Assembly (NCBI GenBank): GCA_016845785.1
Contig: JAERSH010000059.1
Coordinates: forward strand, 1-32,598
DNA length: 32,598 nt
Source: Fidelibacterota bacterium
Lineage (GTDB): Bacteria > Fidelibacterota > Marinisomatia > Marinisomatales > TCS55
Direction: 5' to 3'
Part shown: piece by piece, positions 16,178 through 25,007 of the stretch
Numbering within the stretch: the first letter of the stretch is position 1
Layout of the letters: the number at the start of each line of letters is the position of its first letter
Translations under genes and position numbers: made by a program
Notes under the pieces: generated by a model
What the model was told of the DNA's origin: nothing
Database searches by the model: none
The model's input: only the letters and a program-made list of their open reading frames with translations

Positions 16178-17833
16178 ATGGCAAAACGGACCATTGTCGC
16201 CCCTCGCGGCACAGAACTTTCTTGTAAAAACTGGCAGATCGAAGCACCTTATCGCATGATCCAAAATAATCTGGATCCTGACGTGGCAGAAAATCCGGAC
16301 GAACTTGTAGTCTATGGCGGAAAAGGTAAAGCGGCCCGAACATGGGAATGTTATGATGCCATTCTCAATACGCTCAAACGGATGGATGAGGATGAAACCC
16401 TTTTAGTCCAATCAGGGAAGCCTGTGGGCGTCATTAAAACACATACCACATCCCCGCGCGTTCTCATTGCCAACTCTAACCTCGTTCCCGATTGGGCCAC
16501 GTGGGCGCACTTTAATGAATTGGATAAAGAAGGGCTCATGATGTACGGCCAAATGACGGCCGGATCATGGATTTATATTGGCACACAAGGCATTTTGCAG
16601 GGGACTTACGAAACGTTCGCAGCCGCCGCAAAACAACATTATAATTCTGATCTTACAGGGAAACTAGTCGTCACCGCCGGTCTCGGCGGCATGGGCGGCG
16701 CTCAGCCACTTTCCGTCACTATGAACAATGGGGTAACCATTTGTATTGAAATTGACCCATTTCGGATCCAGCGACGGCTCGAGACAAAATACCTCAATGT
16801 GGCCACAGATTCCTTAGATGATGCCCTATCCATGGCCAGAGATGCGCAACAAAAGGGACAACCTTTGTCTATTGGACTTCAAGCCAACGCAGCAGATATT
16901 GTGCCCCAAATGGCGAAAATGGGGATTGTGCCCGATATGGTTACAGATCAAACGTCTGCCCATGATGAACTGGACGGATATGTACCCAATGGGATGACTT
17001 ATGAAGAAGCACTGGCATTGCGAAAATCTGATCCGGACACATACATAAAAGAAAGCTATAGAGCCATGGCCGAACATTGCCAAGGCATGTTGGATTTGAA
17101 AGCACAAGGCGCCATTGCATTTGATTATGGCAACAACCTCAGGGGACAGGCGAAAAAAGCTGGGGTAGAAAATGCATTCGATTTCCCGGGATTTGTTCCT
17201 GCTTATATCCGAGATCTATTTTGTCAGGGGAAGGGACCATTTAGGTGGGTTGCTCTATCCGGTGATCCGGAAGATATTTATAAAACTGATGCTAAAGTGT
17301 TAGAGATGTTTCCAGAGGATGAAACACTGACGCGGTGGATTAAAATGGCTCGAGAACAAGTGCAATTCCAAGGATTGCCCTCACGTATTTGCTGGCTGGG
17401 ATATACCCAAAGAGCCAAATTCGGCGTAGCATTGAATCAAATGGTAGCCAGTGGGGAACTATCAGCGCCCGTGGTGATTGGCAGGGATCATCTGGATTGC
17501 GGTTCGGTCGCATCTCCCTATCGAGAAACGGAAGCCATGAAAGATGGTTCAGATACAGTAGCGGATTGGCCATTGTTAAATGCGCTCACGAGCACGGCCA
17601 GCGGTACGACGTGGGTGTCTATCCATCACGGTGGCGGTGTGGGGATGGGTTTGGCCCTTCATGCGGGACAAGTCATTTGCGTGGATGGTTCTCCTGAAAT
17701 GGAAAAACGAGTTGAATCGGTACTGACCAATGATCCGGGGATGGGCATCTTTCGTCATGCAGATGCGGGCTATGAAGATGCGATCCAAAATGCGAAAGAT
17801 TGGAATGTTGATATTCCCATGATTGACGATTAA
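16178..17833 (+). CDS. hutU: Urocanate hydratase
   Basis: The product is 551 aa from ATG at 16178. This start is preferred over the ATG six codons upstream because AAAAGG sits about ten bases before it and [20 protein letters not shown] aligns with family N-termini. The enzyme (EC 4.2.1.49) adds water to urocanate using tightly bound NAD+, giving imidazolone propionate, in the cytoplasm. Key segments are the NAD-binding [52 protein letters not shown] and the Cys-containing [16 protein letters not shown]. hutI lies just downstream; hutH and the final hut steps are not in the window. Confidence 0.97.
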   Translation: MAKRTIVAPRGTELSCKNWQIEAPYRMIQNNLDPDVAENPDELVVYGGKGKAARTWECYDAILNTLKRMDEDETLLVQSGKPVGVIKTHTTSPRVLIANSNLVPDWATWAHFNELDKEGLMMYGQMTAGSWIYIGTQGILQGTYETFAAAAKQHYNSDLTGKLVVTAGLGGMGGAQPLSVTMNNGVTICIEIDPFRIQRRLETKYLNVATDSLDDALSMARDAQQKGQPLSIGLQANAADIVPQMAKMGIVPDMVTDQTSAHDELDGYVPNGMTYEEALALRKSDPDTYIKESYRAMAEHCQGMLDLKAQGAIAFDYGNNLRGQAKKAGVENAFDFPGFVPAYIRDLFCQGKGPFRWVALSGDPEDIYKTDAKVLEMFPEDETLTRWIKMAREQVQFQGLPSRICWLGYTQRAKFGVALNQMVASGELSAPVVIGRDHLDCGSVASPYRETEAMKDGSDTVADWPLLNALTSTASGTTWVSIHHGGGVGMGLALHAGQVICVDGSPEMEKRVESVLTNDPGMGIFRHADAGYEDAIQNAKDWNVDIPMIDD

Positions 17834-17950
17834 AGATTTTTGATTTATGAATCATTACAACCGATAGAAAAAGTTGAACCTCTCATGATTGAAGCAGATG
17901 AACTTGTGTCTATATTTACATCTTCCAGAAAAACGGCTAGTGGTAAATGA
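17834..17950 (+). pseudogene. 3' remnant of a four-helix-bundle (S23/IVP-type) protein gene
   Basis: Directly after the hutU stop, in the same frame, 38 codons read RFLIYESLQPIEKVEPLM then IEADELVSIFTSSRKTASGK, stop TGA at 17948-17950. The segment EADELVSIFTSSRKTA closely resembles the last helix of the ~120-aa four-helix-bundle proteins first described in 23S rRNA intervening sequences. There is no start codon or N-terminal three quarters, so this looks like a deletion remnant. Its TGA overlaps the hutI ATG (ATGA). The family assignment is from memory of the pattern and rests on a short segment. Confidence 0.6.
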
Positions 17951-19173
17951 ATAATCAACAATCTAAAATCAACAATCTAAAATCAACAATCCTAACCAAT
18001 ATCGGGTGTTTAGTATCCGCCAATTCCGATGGTGTAACTTCAGTTGAGAACACCTCAATCTTAATTGAAAATGGTCAGATCGCTGCAATTGGTGAGGGCA
18101 AAGCAGACCACCAAATAGATTGTGGTGGGAAGATGGTTACGGCCGGATTCGTGGATTCACACACCCATCCTGTGTTTTATAATAAACGGGATGAAGAATA
18201 TGCCATGCGGTTGGCAGGGGCTAGTTATGAAGAAATCGCTGAAAAAGGCGGTGGTATCGTCTCCAGTGTAGAGGGTGTCCGACAAGCATCCAAAGAAGCA
18301 TTAGTTGATAAAGTGGCTAACCGCATGGATCGATTCATTTCTATGGGTACCACCACAGTCGAAGCCAAATCCGGATATGGGCTTGACATACCATCTGAAC
18401 TCAAATCATTAGAGGTTATTGATGAAGTCAATAAATCCCATGCCATCGATATGGTGCCTACATTTATGGGTGGTCATGCCTTTCCTAAAGAATACAAGGA
18501 CAATCAAGTTGGCTATGTGAATCTCATTTGTGATGAAATGATTCCTGCAGTGGCTGAACAGGGAGTAGCCATTTTTAATGATGTATTTTGTGAAGAAGGG
18601 TATTTTACTATAGACCAAACCAAACGAATTTTAGAGACTGGGAAAAAGCATGGATTAAAGCCTCGCCTTCATGCAGATGAATTTGTGGATTCCGGTGCGG
18701 CAGAACTGGCTGGAGAAGTGGGTGCCTTTTCTGCAGACCACCTTATGGCAGTGAGTGACAAAGGAATCGGACAAATGACTGATAACAATGTGGTGGCCAC
18801 TTTGTTGCCGGGGACCACTTTCTTTTTAGGGAAATCATCCTATGCCCCGGCTAGAAGATTAATCGATGCCGGCATTACAGTGGCATTGGCAACGGACTTC
18901 AATCCCGGGAGTTGTCATATTCAATCCATGCCATTTATCATGACATTGGCTTGCATGCATTTGGGAATGACCGTAGAAGAAGCATACCAAGCGACAACAT
19001 TTAATGGGGCAAAAGCATTGGGTTTAGAGAACGAAATCGGATCCATAGAAATTGGAAAAAAGGCCGATGTAGTGGTCTGGAACATGGATTCATTATTGGA
19101 TATTCCTTATCATGTATCGAATCATAGTATACAAAAAGTTATTAAGAATGGAACTCTTGTATTTGGGGCTTGA
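17947..19173 (+). CDS. hutI: Imidazolonepropionase
   Basis: The product is 408 aa. It hydrolyses imidazolone propionate to formiminoglutamate (EC 3.5.2.7), the step after HutU. It is an amidohydrolase with a metal site: His72/His74 in FVDSHTHPVF, the HADEFVDSGAAELA block, FSADHLMAVS and the ALATDFNPGSC segment. No other ATG, GTG or TTG lies before the conserved core, so ATG 17947 stands, although its ribosome site is poor. Residues 3-15 come from a 14-nt tandem repeat and are not conserved. The gene overlaps a four-helix-bundle gene remnant by four bases. Confidence 0.95.
   Translation: MNNQQSKINNLKSTILTNIGCLVSANSDGVTSVENTSILIENGQIAAIGEGKADHQIDCGGKMVTAGFVDSHTHPVFYNKRDEEYAMRLAGASYEEIAEKGGGIVSSVEGVRQASKEALVDKVANRMDRFISMGTTTVEAKSGYGLDIPSELKSLEVIDEVNKSHAIDMVPTFMGGHAFPKEYKDNQVGYVNLICDEMIPAVAEQGVAIFNDVFCEEGYFTIDQTKRILETGKKHGLKPRLHADEFVDSGAAELAGEVGAFSADHLMAVSDKGIGQMTDNNVVATLLPGTTFFLGKSSYAPARRLIDAGITVALATDFNPGSCHIQSMPFIMTLACMHLGMTVEEAYQATTFNGAKALGLENEIGSIEIGKKADVVVWNMDSLLDIPYHVSNHSIQKVIKNGTLVFGA
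17953..17991 (+). repeat. 14-nt tandem repeat in the hutI 5' end
   Basis: The unit AATCAACAATCTAA occurs about 2.8 times in a row. The unit length is not a multiple of three, so a gain or loss of one copy would shift the hutI frame. Similar AATCAACAATC strings often trail four-helix-bundle genes in related genomes, which fits the remnant just upstream. Confidence 0.85.
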
Positions 19174-19232
19174 TTTTCCCCCTAGTCTTCGTGTAAAATT
19201 GCGCCTGTTTAACACATATAAATGGTAATTAA

Positions 19233-19694
19233 ATGACCCTTAGAAAAATTCTGGCACTGGCAACGATTCTGGTAATGAGCACACAATTCGTTTTTGCGAA
19301 TTATGCTTTTTATCGAAAAGTGGCCAATACGTGCAAATATTATCGCGTTTCTGTTGACCAAAAGAAAATGGCCCTCACCAAAAATGCCGATGGATCATAT
19401 CATTTCTCTATTGAAATGGAGAGTCTTCGGAATAACTTTGAAATGGTGATGCTTGTGGGATTTATATCCGTGGGGCAGGCCATGAGTCATCAAGAAGCGT
19501 TCGCAAAGAAAAAATCTGGTTATACGGCTGTTGTGCCTTCTGATACAGAAGTAACGGTTTCAATTCCCGTATCAAGACAAAGTACAATTATCACGGCAAA
19601 GGCAACTGCAGGTCAAATCCGTCAATTGACGGAAGGAAAAATTGACTCCGCAGGATTTATGCGCCTGATAAAAAATTCAATTCAAACACTGTAA
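19233..19694 (+). CDS. Secreted protein of unknown function
   Basis: The product is 153 aa. The N-terminus TLRKILALATILVMSTQFVF followed by ANYAF is a clear Sec signal peptide, probably cut after the first Ala of ANY (around residue 22). The mature part has no family I recognise; it is mostly short beta-like and amphipathic stretches, with two early Tyr/Cys positions (TCKYYRVSV). It starts 59 nt after hutI and ends 11 nt before the DUF350-like gene, so those two are probably co-transcribed. Periplasmic location is inferred only from the signal peptide. Confidence 0.75.
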   Translation: MTLRKILALATILVMSTQFVFANYAFYRKVANTCKYYRVSVDQKKMALTKNADGSYHFSIEMESLRNNFEMVMLVGFISVGQAMSHQEAFAKKKSGYTAVVPSDTEVTVSIPVSRQSTIITAKATAGQIRQLTEGKIDSAGFMRLIKNSIQTL

Positions 19695-19705
19695 AAGGAG
19701 GAAGA

Positions 19706-19942
19706 ATGTTAGATCCTACCAGTTGGGGTGGCATGTTCGCACAATACGGTCGTTCTTTATTATGGGCGATCACAGCAGCGATTGGTTTTGGTTTAGGTGT
19801 TGGTATCTCTCTGAAAGTTTTCGATTGGTTATCAACAGATATTGACGAATGGGCAGAGATTAAAAATGGAAATATGGGTGTATCCCTGATCTTTGTATCT
19901 CTCATCGTCATGGTCGGATTGATCGTTTATAAGGTCATCTAA
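19706..19942 (+). CDS. DUF350-like small inner-membrane protein
   Basis: The product is 78 aa with two transmembrane helices (about residues 15-38 and 57-77). Between them is WLSTDIDEWAEIKNGNMGVS, whose EIKNGN motif is the signature of the DUF350 repeat. DUF350 proteins usually carry two such units; this has one. A strong AAAGGAGGAAG precedes the ATG. The function of the family is not established. A bidirectional terminator lies 30 nt downstream. Confidence 0.75.
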   Translation: MLDPTSWGGMFAQYGRSLLWAITAAIGFGLGVGISLKVFDWLSTDIDEWAEIKNGNMGVSLIFVSLIVMVGLIVYKVI

Positions 19943-19967
19943 ACAAGATACAAATATCAATCTTCTT

Positions 19968-19994
19968 AAAACCCCCGAATTTCGGGGGTTTTTT
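19968..19994. terminator. Bidirectional terminator between convergent genes
   Basis: The inverted repeat AACCCCCGAA / TTCGGGGGTT has A's on its left and T's on its right. It can therefore stop transcription of the DUF350-like gene (plus) and of the GAF/MsrC gene (minus), whose stop codon begins at 19999. Confidence 0.9.
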
Positions 19995-19996
19995 GT

Positions 19997-20449
19997 TTAT
20001 ATAAGTTTAACCAGTGCTTCTAAGGATGACTGATCAAGGAAGTCAAATTGACCGACCGTATCTCCATCAATGTCGAGGACGGCAATCAATTTTTCTTCTC
20101 TAATCACAGGAACTACAATTTCTGAAACGGTTTGATCATCGCAGGATATATACCCCGGAAATTCAGAAACATCATCCACAATAACCGTTTTCCTGGTGCG
20201 AGCCGATTCACCGCATACCCCTCGGTTAAAATCAATATGGCCGCATGCGAGTACATCCCCTTGATAAGGTCCAATCTCTAACAAGTCTTCTTTCACCACA
20301 CGGTAAAATCCACAGAATACCCATTCCTTAAATTCTGATTTTAAGATTGAGGATAGGATTGCCATCTTTCCGATTTCATCCATGGGATAACCTTCAAGAA
20401 CGGCTTTTGCTGTATCCATCACTTTGGTATATCGTTGACGTTTATCCAT
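19997..20449 (-). CDS. msrC: Free methionine-R-sulfoxide reductase (GAF-domain MsrC type)
   Basis: The product is 150 aa and is a single GAF domain with the fRMsr fingerprint: WVFCGFYRV, then LEIGPYQGDVLACGHIDFNR, GVCGESARTRKTVIVDDV and FPGYISCDDQTVSEIVVPV. The three expected cysteines are at 69, 79 and 103; the last is the usual catalytic residue. The enzyme reduces free Met-R-sulfoxide in the cytoplasm (EC 1.8.4.14) using thioredoxin-like donors. Its start overlaps the end of the upstream membrane-protein gene by eight bases (20442-20449), implying co-expression. Confidence 0.9.
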   Translation of the reverse strand: MDKRQRYTKVMDTAKAVLEGYPMDEIGKMAILSSILKSEFKEWVFCGFYRVVKEDLLEIGPYQGDVLACGHIDFNRGVCGESARTRKTVIVDDVSEFPGYISCDDQTVSEIVVPVIREEKLIAVLDIDGDTVGQFDFLDQSSLEALVKLI

Positions 20450-21905
20450 AATTCATCCAGAAAAAGTATGCTACTGCTGCTCCAACGGATGTATTGATAA
20501 AATTGACCATATCATTTCCAATCCATCTGGAACCAAATATTAATTGTGTTTTTTCGTCACAGTGGTACCGGTCTTCCGTTTGATTGCCGCATTTGGTGCA
20601 CTTGAATTGGGCTTGGATAAACCGTCCAAATATGGAATCAGTGAGTGAGCCAATCAATCCCGCAGCGGCCAATGGAATGAGTAGATCATTTAAACCGAGG
20701 ATGACTTCTCCCATGATGCCAATAGTCAATGCACCCAAAACAGAACCGATTATACCCAATAAGGTAATGCCGCCGGAAGTGCCTCTCTCAACGATCTTTT
20801 TGGAAAGGACGAGACGAGGTTTGGATCGGGAATAAAAACCAATTTCCGTTGCCCATGTATCTGCCGTGGCCGCACCAATGGCACCTAAGTACATGACAAT
20901 TGCCGGGGGGAATCCCCAAAAGAAGTAAATAATAGCTGCCACTGCACCTACACCGCCATTGGCCAACACCTGAAGCATATTCCGTTCAGCATAATCTTTG
21001 TGATGAAGGTGTGAAAGAATAGATGATGTGGCAAAGAAAAAGACCAATGGTGTTATCCATGGCCAACCACCCGTACCAAAAACAATAATGCCGATAAGAT
21101 ATCCACTGATGGCCCCACTAGAAGAGACGGCCTTTTGGCGCCATGATAAACCAAAAACAGCTAGAGACAAGACCATCCACACTATCAATTCGGGTAGGTT
21201 GCCATGGGTGTAATTGATTAAAAATATCTCGTATGAAATAAATGTTATTAATGGGGTGGAAAGATTGTCAGACCCTCTGAAGCTTACTGATTCTGCTAAG
21301 GCAGCGGAAAATGCCGTAAAGAGACTGAGGCCTATTAACACCGGAAAGGGGATTAAAAATGCCGCGCCATATATCCGTGCGAGGAAATCCGTACCAATCA
21401 TGATAATGAGAAATGTAGTCCCAAACATGGCCAAGGATCCTCGCCGGGATTTTACATCTCTCCATGGTGTGAATGTGTTCCTGCCTTTAGCACCGACAGT
21501 AGCTGCAATGGGATCTGCCAATGTCATGACTAAAATCGCTAAAATGAATGAAATGGGTTTGTCCCACCAAAATAGAGACAGGATTAATACAGCAAAAGGA
21601 AAGTAAACCGTACCATAGCTTTTACGAGCAGTGGCATGCATACTGGCCAATTTATCCGATTTCAACAGGAGCCAATTAATGGCAATAAATATGGATGAAA
21701 GTGCAATTAATTGAGTATTGCCCATAAATAAAAGGGGACATACAGCAACAACCAATCCAACGAGTATATGGACAAATTTTCGTGTGGATTCCGGCGGTTT
21801 ATTTAGTCTGGTCCGAATGATCTCGGCCAATCCAATTACGAAGAAAATACCAACGAAAATGATCCCAAAGAGGGTCCAGTCGTTCAAGTTAGGGAATAGA
21901 ACCAT
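20442..21905 (-). CDS. Fusion of phytol/dolichol kinase-like and DUF92 (VTE6-like) membrane domains
   Basis: The product is 487 aa, mostly transmembrane. The N-terminal half resembles the phytol/dolichol kinase (VTE5/SEC59) family: STRKFVHILVGL at 40-51, LADPIAATVGAKGRN at 129-143 and RRGSLAMF. The C-terminal half is DUF92: GAIGAATADTWATEIGFYSR, ERGTSGGITLLGIIGS and the loop KCTKCGNQTEDRYHC, a possible metal knuckle. In plants and cyanobacteria the two activities, prenol kinase and prenyl-phosphate kinase, are separate proteins acting one after the other. The fused form could make a prenyl diphosphate from a salvaged prenol; that is inference. It overlaps msrC by eight bases. Confidence 0.85.
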   Translation of the reverse strand: MVLFPNLNDWTLFGIIFVGIFFVIGLAEIIRTRLNKPPESTRKFVHILVGLVVAVCPLLFMGNTQLIALSSIFIAINWLLLKSDKLASMHATARKSYGTVYFPFAVLILSLFWWDKPISFILAILVMTLADPIAATVGAKGRNTFTPWRDVKSRRGSLAMFGTTFLIIMIGTDFLARIYGAAFLIPFPVLIGLSLFTAFSAALAESVSFRGSDNLSTPLITFISYEIFLINYTHGNLPELIVWMVLSLAVFGLSWRQKAVSSSGAISGYLIGIIVFGTGGWPWITPLVFFFATSSILSHLHHKDYAERNMLQVLANGGVGAVAAIIYFFWGFPPAIVMYLGAIGAATADTWATEIGFYSRSKPRLVLSKKIVERGTSGGITLLGIIGSVLGALTIGIMGEVILGLNDLLIPLAAAGLIGSLTDSIFGRFIQAQFKCTKCGNQTEDRYHCDEKTQLIFGSRWIGNDMVNFINTSVGAAVAYFFWMNYG

Positions 21906-21917
21906 AGTTGAAGTTAT

Positions 21918-21952
21918 AAAAAACCCCCCGGTTTATACGGAGGGTTTTTTAT
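21918..21952 (-). terminator. Intrinsic terminator after the M16 protease gene
   Basis: Read on the minus strand, AAAACCCTCCG pairs with CGGGGGGTTTT around a short AT loop and is followed by more T's. It lies about 20 nt past the protease stop and before the next minus gene. Confidence 0.85.
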
Positions 21953-21973
21953 GTATTGATTTGAATATATTAT

Positions 21974-24790
21974 TTATTCGACTGGATTTCCTTCAGCGTC
22001 CAGTAAAATGGGATCACCAAACCCAAGAGATTTCATACCCTCAAGTTGTGTGGCACCATCACCAACAATAAGATAGATCATCTCGTTTGGACGAATATAT
22101 TTCCGCGCCAACGCATTATGACTTTCTACCGTCATTTCACGGACAATTTCTTCTTGATCATTGATGTAGTCAAAGGGGAGATCATACGTGGCAATGTTCG
22201 AAATCATGCCCCGTAGCGCATTCAATGTTTCGAAACGCCGTGCATTCGATTTGAGGGTCACATTCTTTGTGAACGCCAAATCTTCTTCTGCAATCGGTTC
22301 ACTATATTTTGTCATGAGATCCTTGAAGATATTCACAGACTCTTCTGTCGTATTTGATCGAACACCAGAGGAAGCCGTAAATGTACCGGCGAATTTGGAA
22401 CCGCTAAAACCGGTACGAGCACCATATGTGAATCCTTTTTCTTCACGTAGTACCAGATTCACATCCCCACTAAAGTTGCCACCCAATTTCATATTCATTA
22501 CGGAGTTAGCATAAAAGTCCGGATGGGTACGAGGGAGGCTCAAATATCCGATACGAATTTCAGATTGCTTCGCTCCCGGGACATCCACGAAATAGACTTT
22601 GCCTTCTGTATTAGGTTCGGGCATGTCATATTCAGGGAATGTTACATCCCGTTCTTCCCATCGTTCTACCATTCCTTTAAAGGCTTTAATGGCATCACTG
22701 CGGCTAATATCACCCACAATGCTGATGGTGGCCAGATGGGGTGCGAAATTCGAATTCACATAGGATTTCACATCCTCAATACCAATGGACTCCACTGACG
22801 CTACCGTACCCATAGCATGATTGGCTAAAATATGATTACCATAATTGAGTTTGGTATATACTTTCGAAGCAATAGAAGAAGGAACAGCAGCACTTCGTTT
22901 AATGCCTTCTATGGTTTGGCGTTTCAGCCGTTCAAATTCCTTTTCATCCCAGCGAGGCTCAAAAAGGATTTCTTCAACCAAGGCCAATGTGGCATCCAGA
23001 TTTCGCTTTAGAGTGCTCACTTCAATGCCGATGGATTGCTTGCTTGTGTACATCCGAATAGATGATCCCAATGATTCGATGGCTTCTTCTAACTCTACTG
23101 GTGTTTTATTGGCTGTCCCTTCCATCATGATATCGGTGACGAGGTTGGCTACACCAATTTGATTGGGGTCATCTAACAGCATGCCGCCTTTGATATTAAT
23201 ACCCAAACTGATGAGTGGTAATTCATCGTGTTTCGCCCCATAGAGAGAAACACCTTTATCCATTTCCTGCTTCCAGATTCGCGGAATGCTCACACGTGGT
23301 TGCGGCCCATCTGTCGGTTCGATAGAGCGATCAAAAGTGGATGGAATTTTTGCCACGTCCAAGCCACCTTCGGTAGTTTCTTTCGCTACATTCTTTACAA
23401 TCTTTTCTTCCACGACTGGAAAAAGGGTTGACCCATCAGCTACTAAATCCACCTTGCCTTTAGGCACAAAACTAGAAAGTACATAGTTTTGGCCTTTGAT
23501 GTATTTTTCATAGACCCGTTTCACATCACTCATATTCACATCAAGGACTTTTTGCAGTTCTGCTGCAACCGCATCCGGTGAGCCATAATATTCGTTATAA
23601 TAGGCCAATTGGAATCCTTTGCCTAATACGGAAGAGATACCTTGATAAAACCCGGTTTCATATTTGGCTTTTAACCGATCTAAATCTTCAGCAGAAAAGC
23701 CATCGGATTCAAAACGGGCAAATGCTTCGTGGATTGCATTTTCAGCATCAGTCAGATTGGTTGTAGGGAATCCATCTACAATAATGTTAAAAGTACCGGC
23801 AATTTCTTGGGTACCACTATATGAGTAGAGATTGGGAGCCAATTTCTTTTCTTCAACAATGACTTTATACAACGGTGCTTTTTTACCATCACCCAATAAT
23901 TGACTGAGCAACTCTAATGCTGCTGCATCAAAATGCATTTGATCCACAGTAGGGAACGCCATGGTTAGACGAGGTGATCGAGCAAAATTATCTTCGTGAT
24001 ACACCTTTTTTGTTTCAGATAAGGTAACCAGTTGTGGTTCCGGATCGCCATGATCAGGACCGCGTTTTATTTCGCCAAAATATTTTTCAACCCATTGTTT
24101 CACTTGAGCTTTTTTGAAATCACCGGCGATCACCATGGTGGCATTGTTGGGGCCATACCAATTTTCATAAAAACTAACCACATCTTCTAATGTGGCATTC
24201 TGAAGGTCTTCCAATTCACCAATTACGGTCCAATTGTAGGGGTGGCCTTCCGGATACATATTTTTAATCATGACATAATTAGAGTGGCCGTAAGGGCGGT
24301 TATCCACCCGTTGTCTTTTTTCGTTTTGGACCACTTCTTGCTGATTCTCAAACGCGGCTTGGGTTACCGTAGAAAGCAGCCATCCCATACGGTCGGCTTC
24401 CATCCATAGGACGGTTTCAAGGGCATTGTTGGGTACAACTTCATAATAAACGGTACCATCATTATTGGTCCCGCCATTGAGTGTACCACCAACGTTTTGG
24501 ATCTTTTTGAAGAATTGATCTTGGCCTACATGTTGGGATTCTTGAAAAAGCATATGCTCAAACAAGTGAGCAAACCCGGTCCGTCCCGGTGTTTCACGAT
24601 TGGATCCCACATGATACTGGATAGCTACACCAACAATGGGGTCCGACTTATCCTCATGAAGAATGACAGTTAAGCCATTTTCCAATTCATATTTTTCATA
24701 ATCAATTTTAAATGGTGTCTTCGGGCGTTCATTGCAGCCGGTTAAAATAAATGCTGTCAATAGCCCAATAATGGACATGCGTTTTAACAT
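21974..24790 (-). CDS. M16-family zinc metalloprotease, lipoprotein, two fused halves
   Basis: The product is 938 aa. It begins with a lipoprotein signal (MLKRMSIIGLLTAFILTGC, Cys19 lipidated), so it is probably anchored in the periplasm or outer membrane. The inverted zinc motif HLFEH is at 75-79 and the third ligand is likely Glu157 in VVQNEKRQ. The second half (from about residue 480) repeats the M16 fold without HxxEH and carries the RxxxGxTYGA-type segment LREEKGFTYGARTGF expected of the non-catalytic partner. Many relatives split these halves into two genes. Start ATG 24790 has AAAAGGAG nine bases upstream. The likely role is degradation of peptides; the specific substrate is unknown. 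Confidence 0.93.
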   Translation of the reverse strand: MLKRMSIIGLLTAFILTGCNERPKTPFKIDYEKYELENGLTVILHEDKSDPIVGVAIQYHVGSNRETPGRTGFAHLFEHMLFQESQHVGQDQFFKKIQNVGGTLNGGTNNDGTVYYEVVPNNALETVLWMEADRMGWLLSTVTQAAFENQQEVVQNEKRQRVDNRPYGHSNYVMIKNMYPEGHPYNWTVIGELEDLQNATLEDVVSFYENWYGPNNATMVIAGDFKKAQVKQWVEKYFGEIKRGPDHGDPEPQLVTLSETKKVYHEDNFARSPRLTMAFPTVDQMHFDAAALELLSQLLGDGKKAPLYKVIVEEKKLAPNLYSYSGTQEIAGTFNIIVDGFPTTNLTDAENAIHEAFARFESDGFSAEDLDRLKAKYETGFYQGISSVLGKGFQLAYYNEYYGSPDAVAAELQKVLDVNMSDVKRVYEKYIKGQNYVLSSFVPKGKVDLVADGSTLFPVVEEKIVKNVAKETTEGGLDVAKIPSTFDRSIEPTDGPQPRVSIPRIWKQEMDKGVSLYGAKHDELPLISLGINIKGGMLLDDPNQIGVANLVTDIMMEGTANKTPVELEEAIESLGSSIRMYTSKQSIGIEVSTLKRNLDATLALVEEILFEPRWDEKEFERLKRQTIEGIKRSAAVPSSIASKVYTKLNYGNHILANHAMGTVASVESIGIEDVKSYVNSNFAPHLATISIVGDISRSDAIKAFKGMVERWEERDVTFPEYDMPEPNTEGKVYFVDVPGAKQSEIRIGYLSLPRTHPDFYANSVMNMKLGGNFSGDVNLVLREEKGFTYGARTGFSGSKFAGTFTASSGVRSNTTEESVNIFKDLMTKYSEPIAEEDLAFTKNVTLKSNARRFETLNALRGMISNIATYDLPFDYINDQEEIVREMTVESHNALARKYIRPNEMIYLIVGDGATQLEGMKSLGFGDPILLDAEGNPVE

Positions 24791-24942
24791 GGATAAACTC
24801 CTTTTAATTCAAATAGTTTTTTAGAATAACAAACAGGCGATCTGGTTGTTCCCTTGATAGACAAAAATTACAGATTTTGGTTGTCCAAACATATTAAAAT
24901 AACGGGTAGAATTAAATTGTCGAGTACGTATGCTCAACTCAC

Positions 24943-24983
24943 ACAAAAAAAAGCCCCATCCCGATTTCCCGGGACAGGGCTTT
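24943..24983 (-). terminator. Intrinsic terminator after the beta-barrel protein gene
   Basis: On the minus strand AAGCCCTGTCCCG pairs with CGGGATGGGGCTT (13 pairs, two G-T) and is followed by a run of nine T's. It ends transcription of the outer-membrane protein gene 25 nt after its stop codon. Confidence 0.92.
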
Positions 24984-25007
24984 TCATGTCATGTAGATCT
25001 GTGGTAC

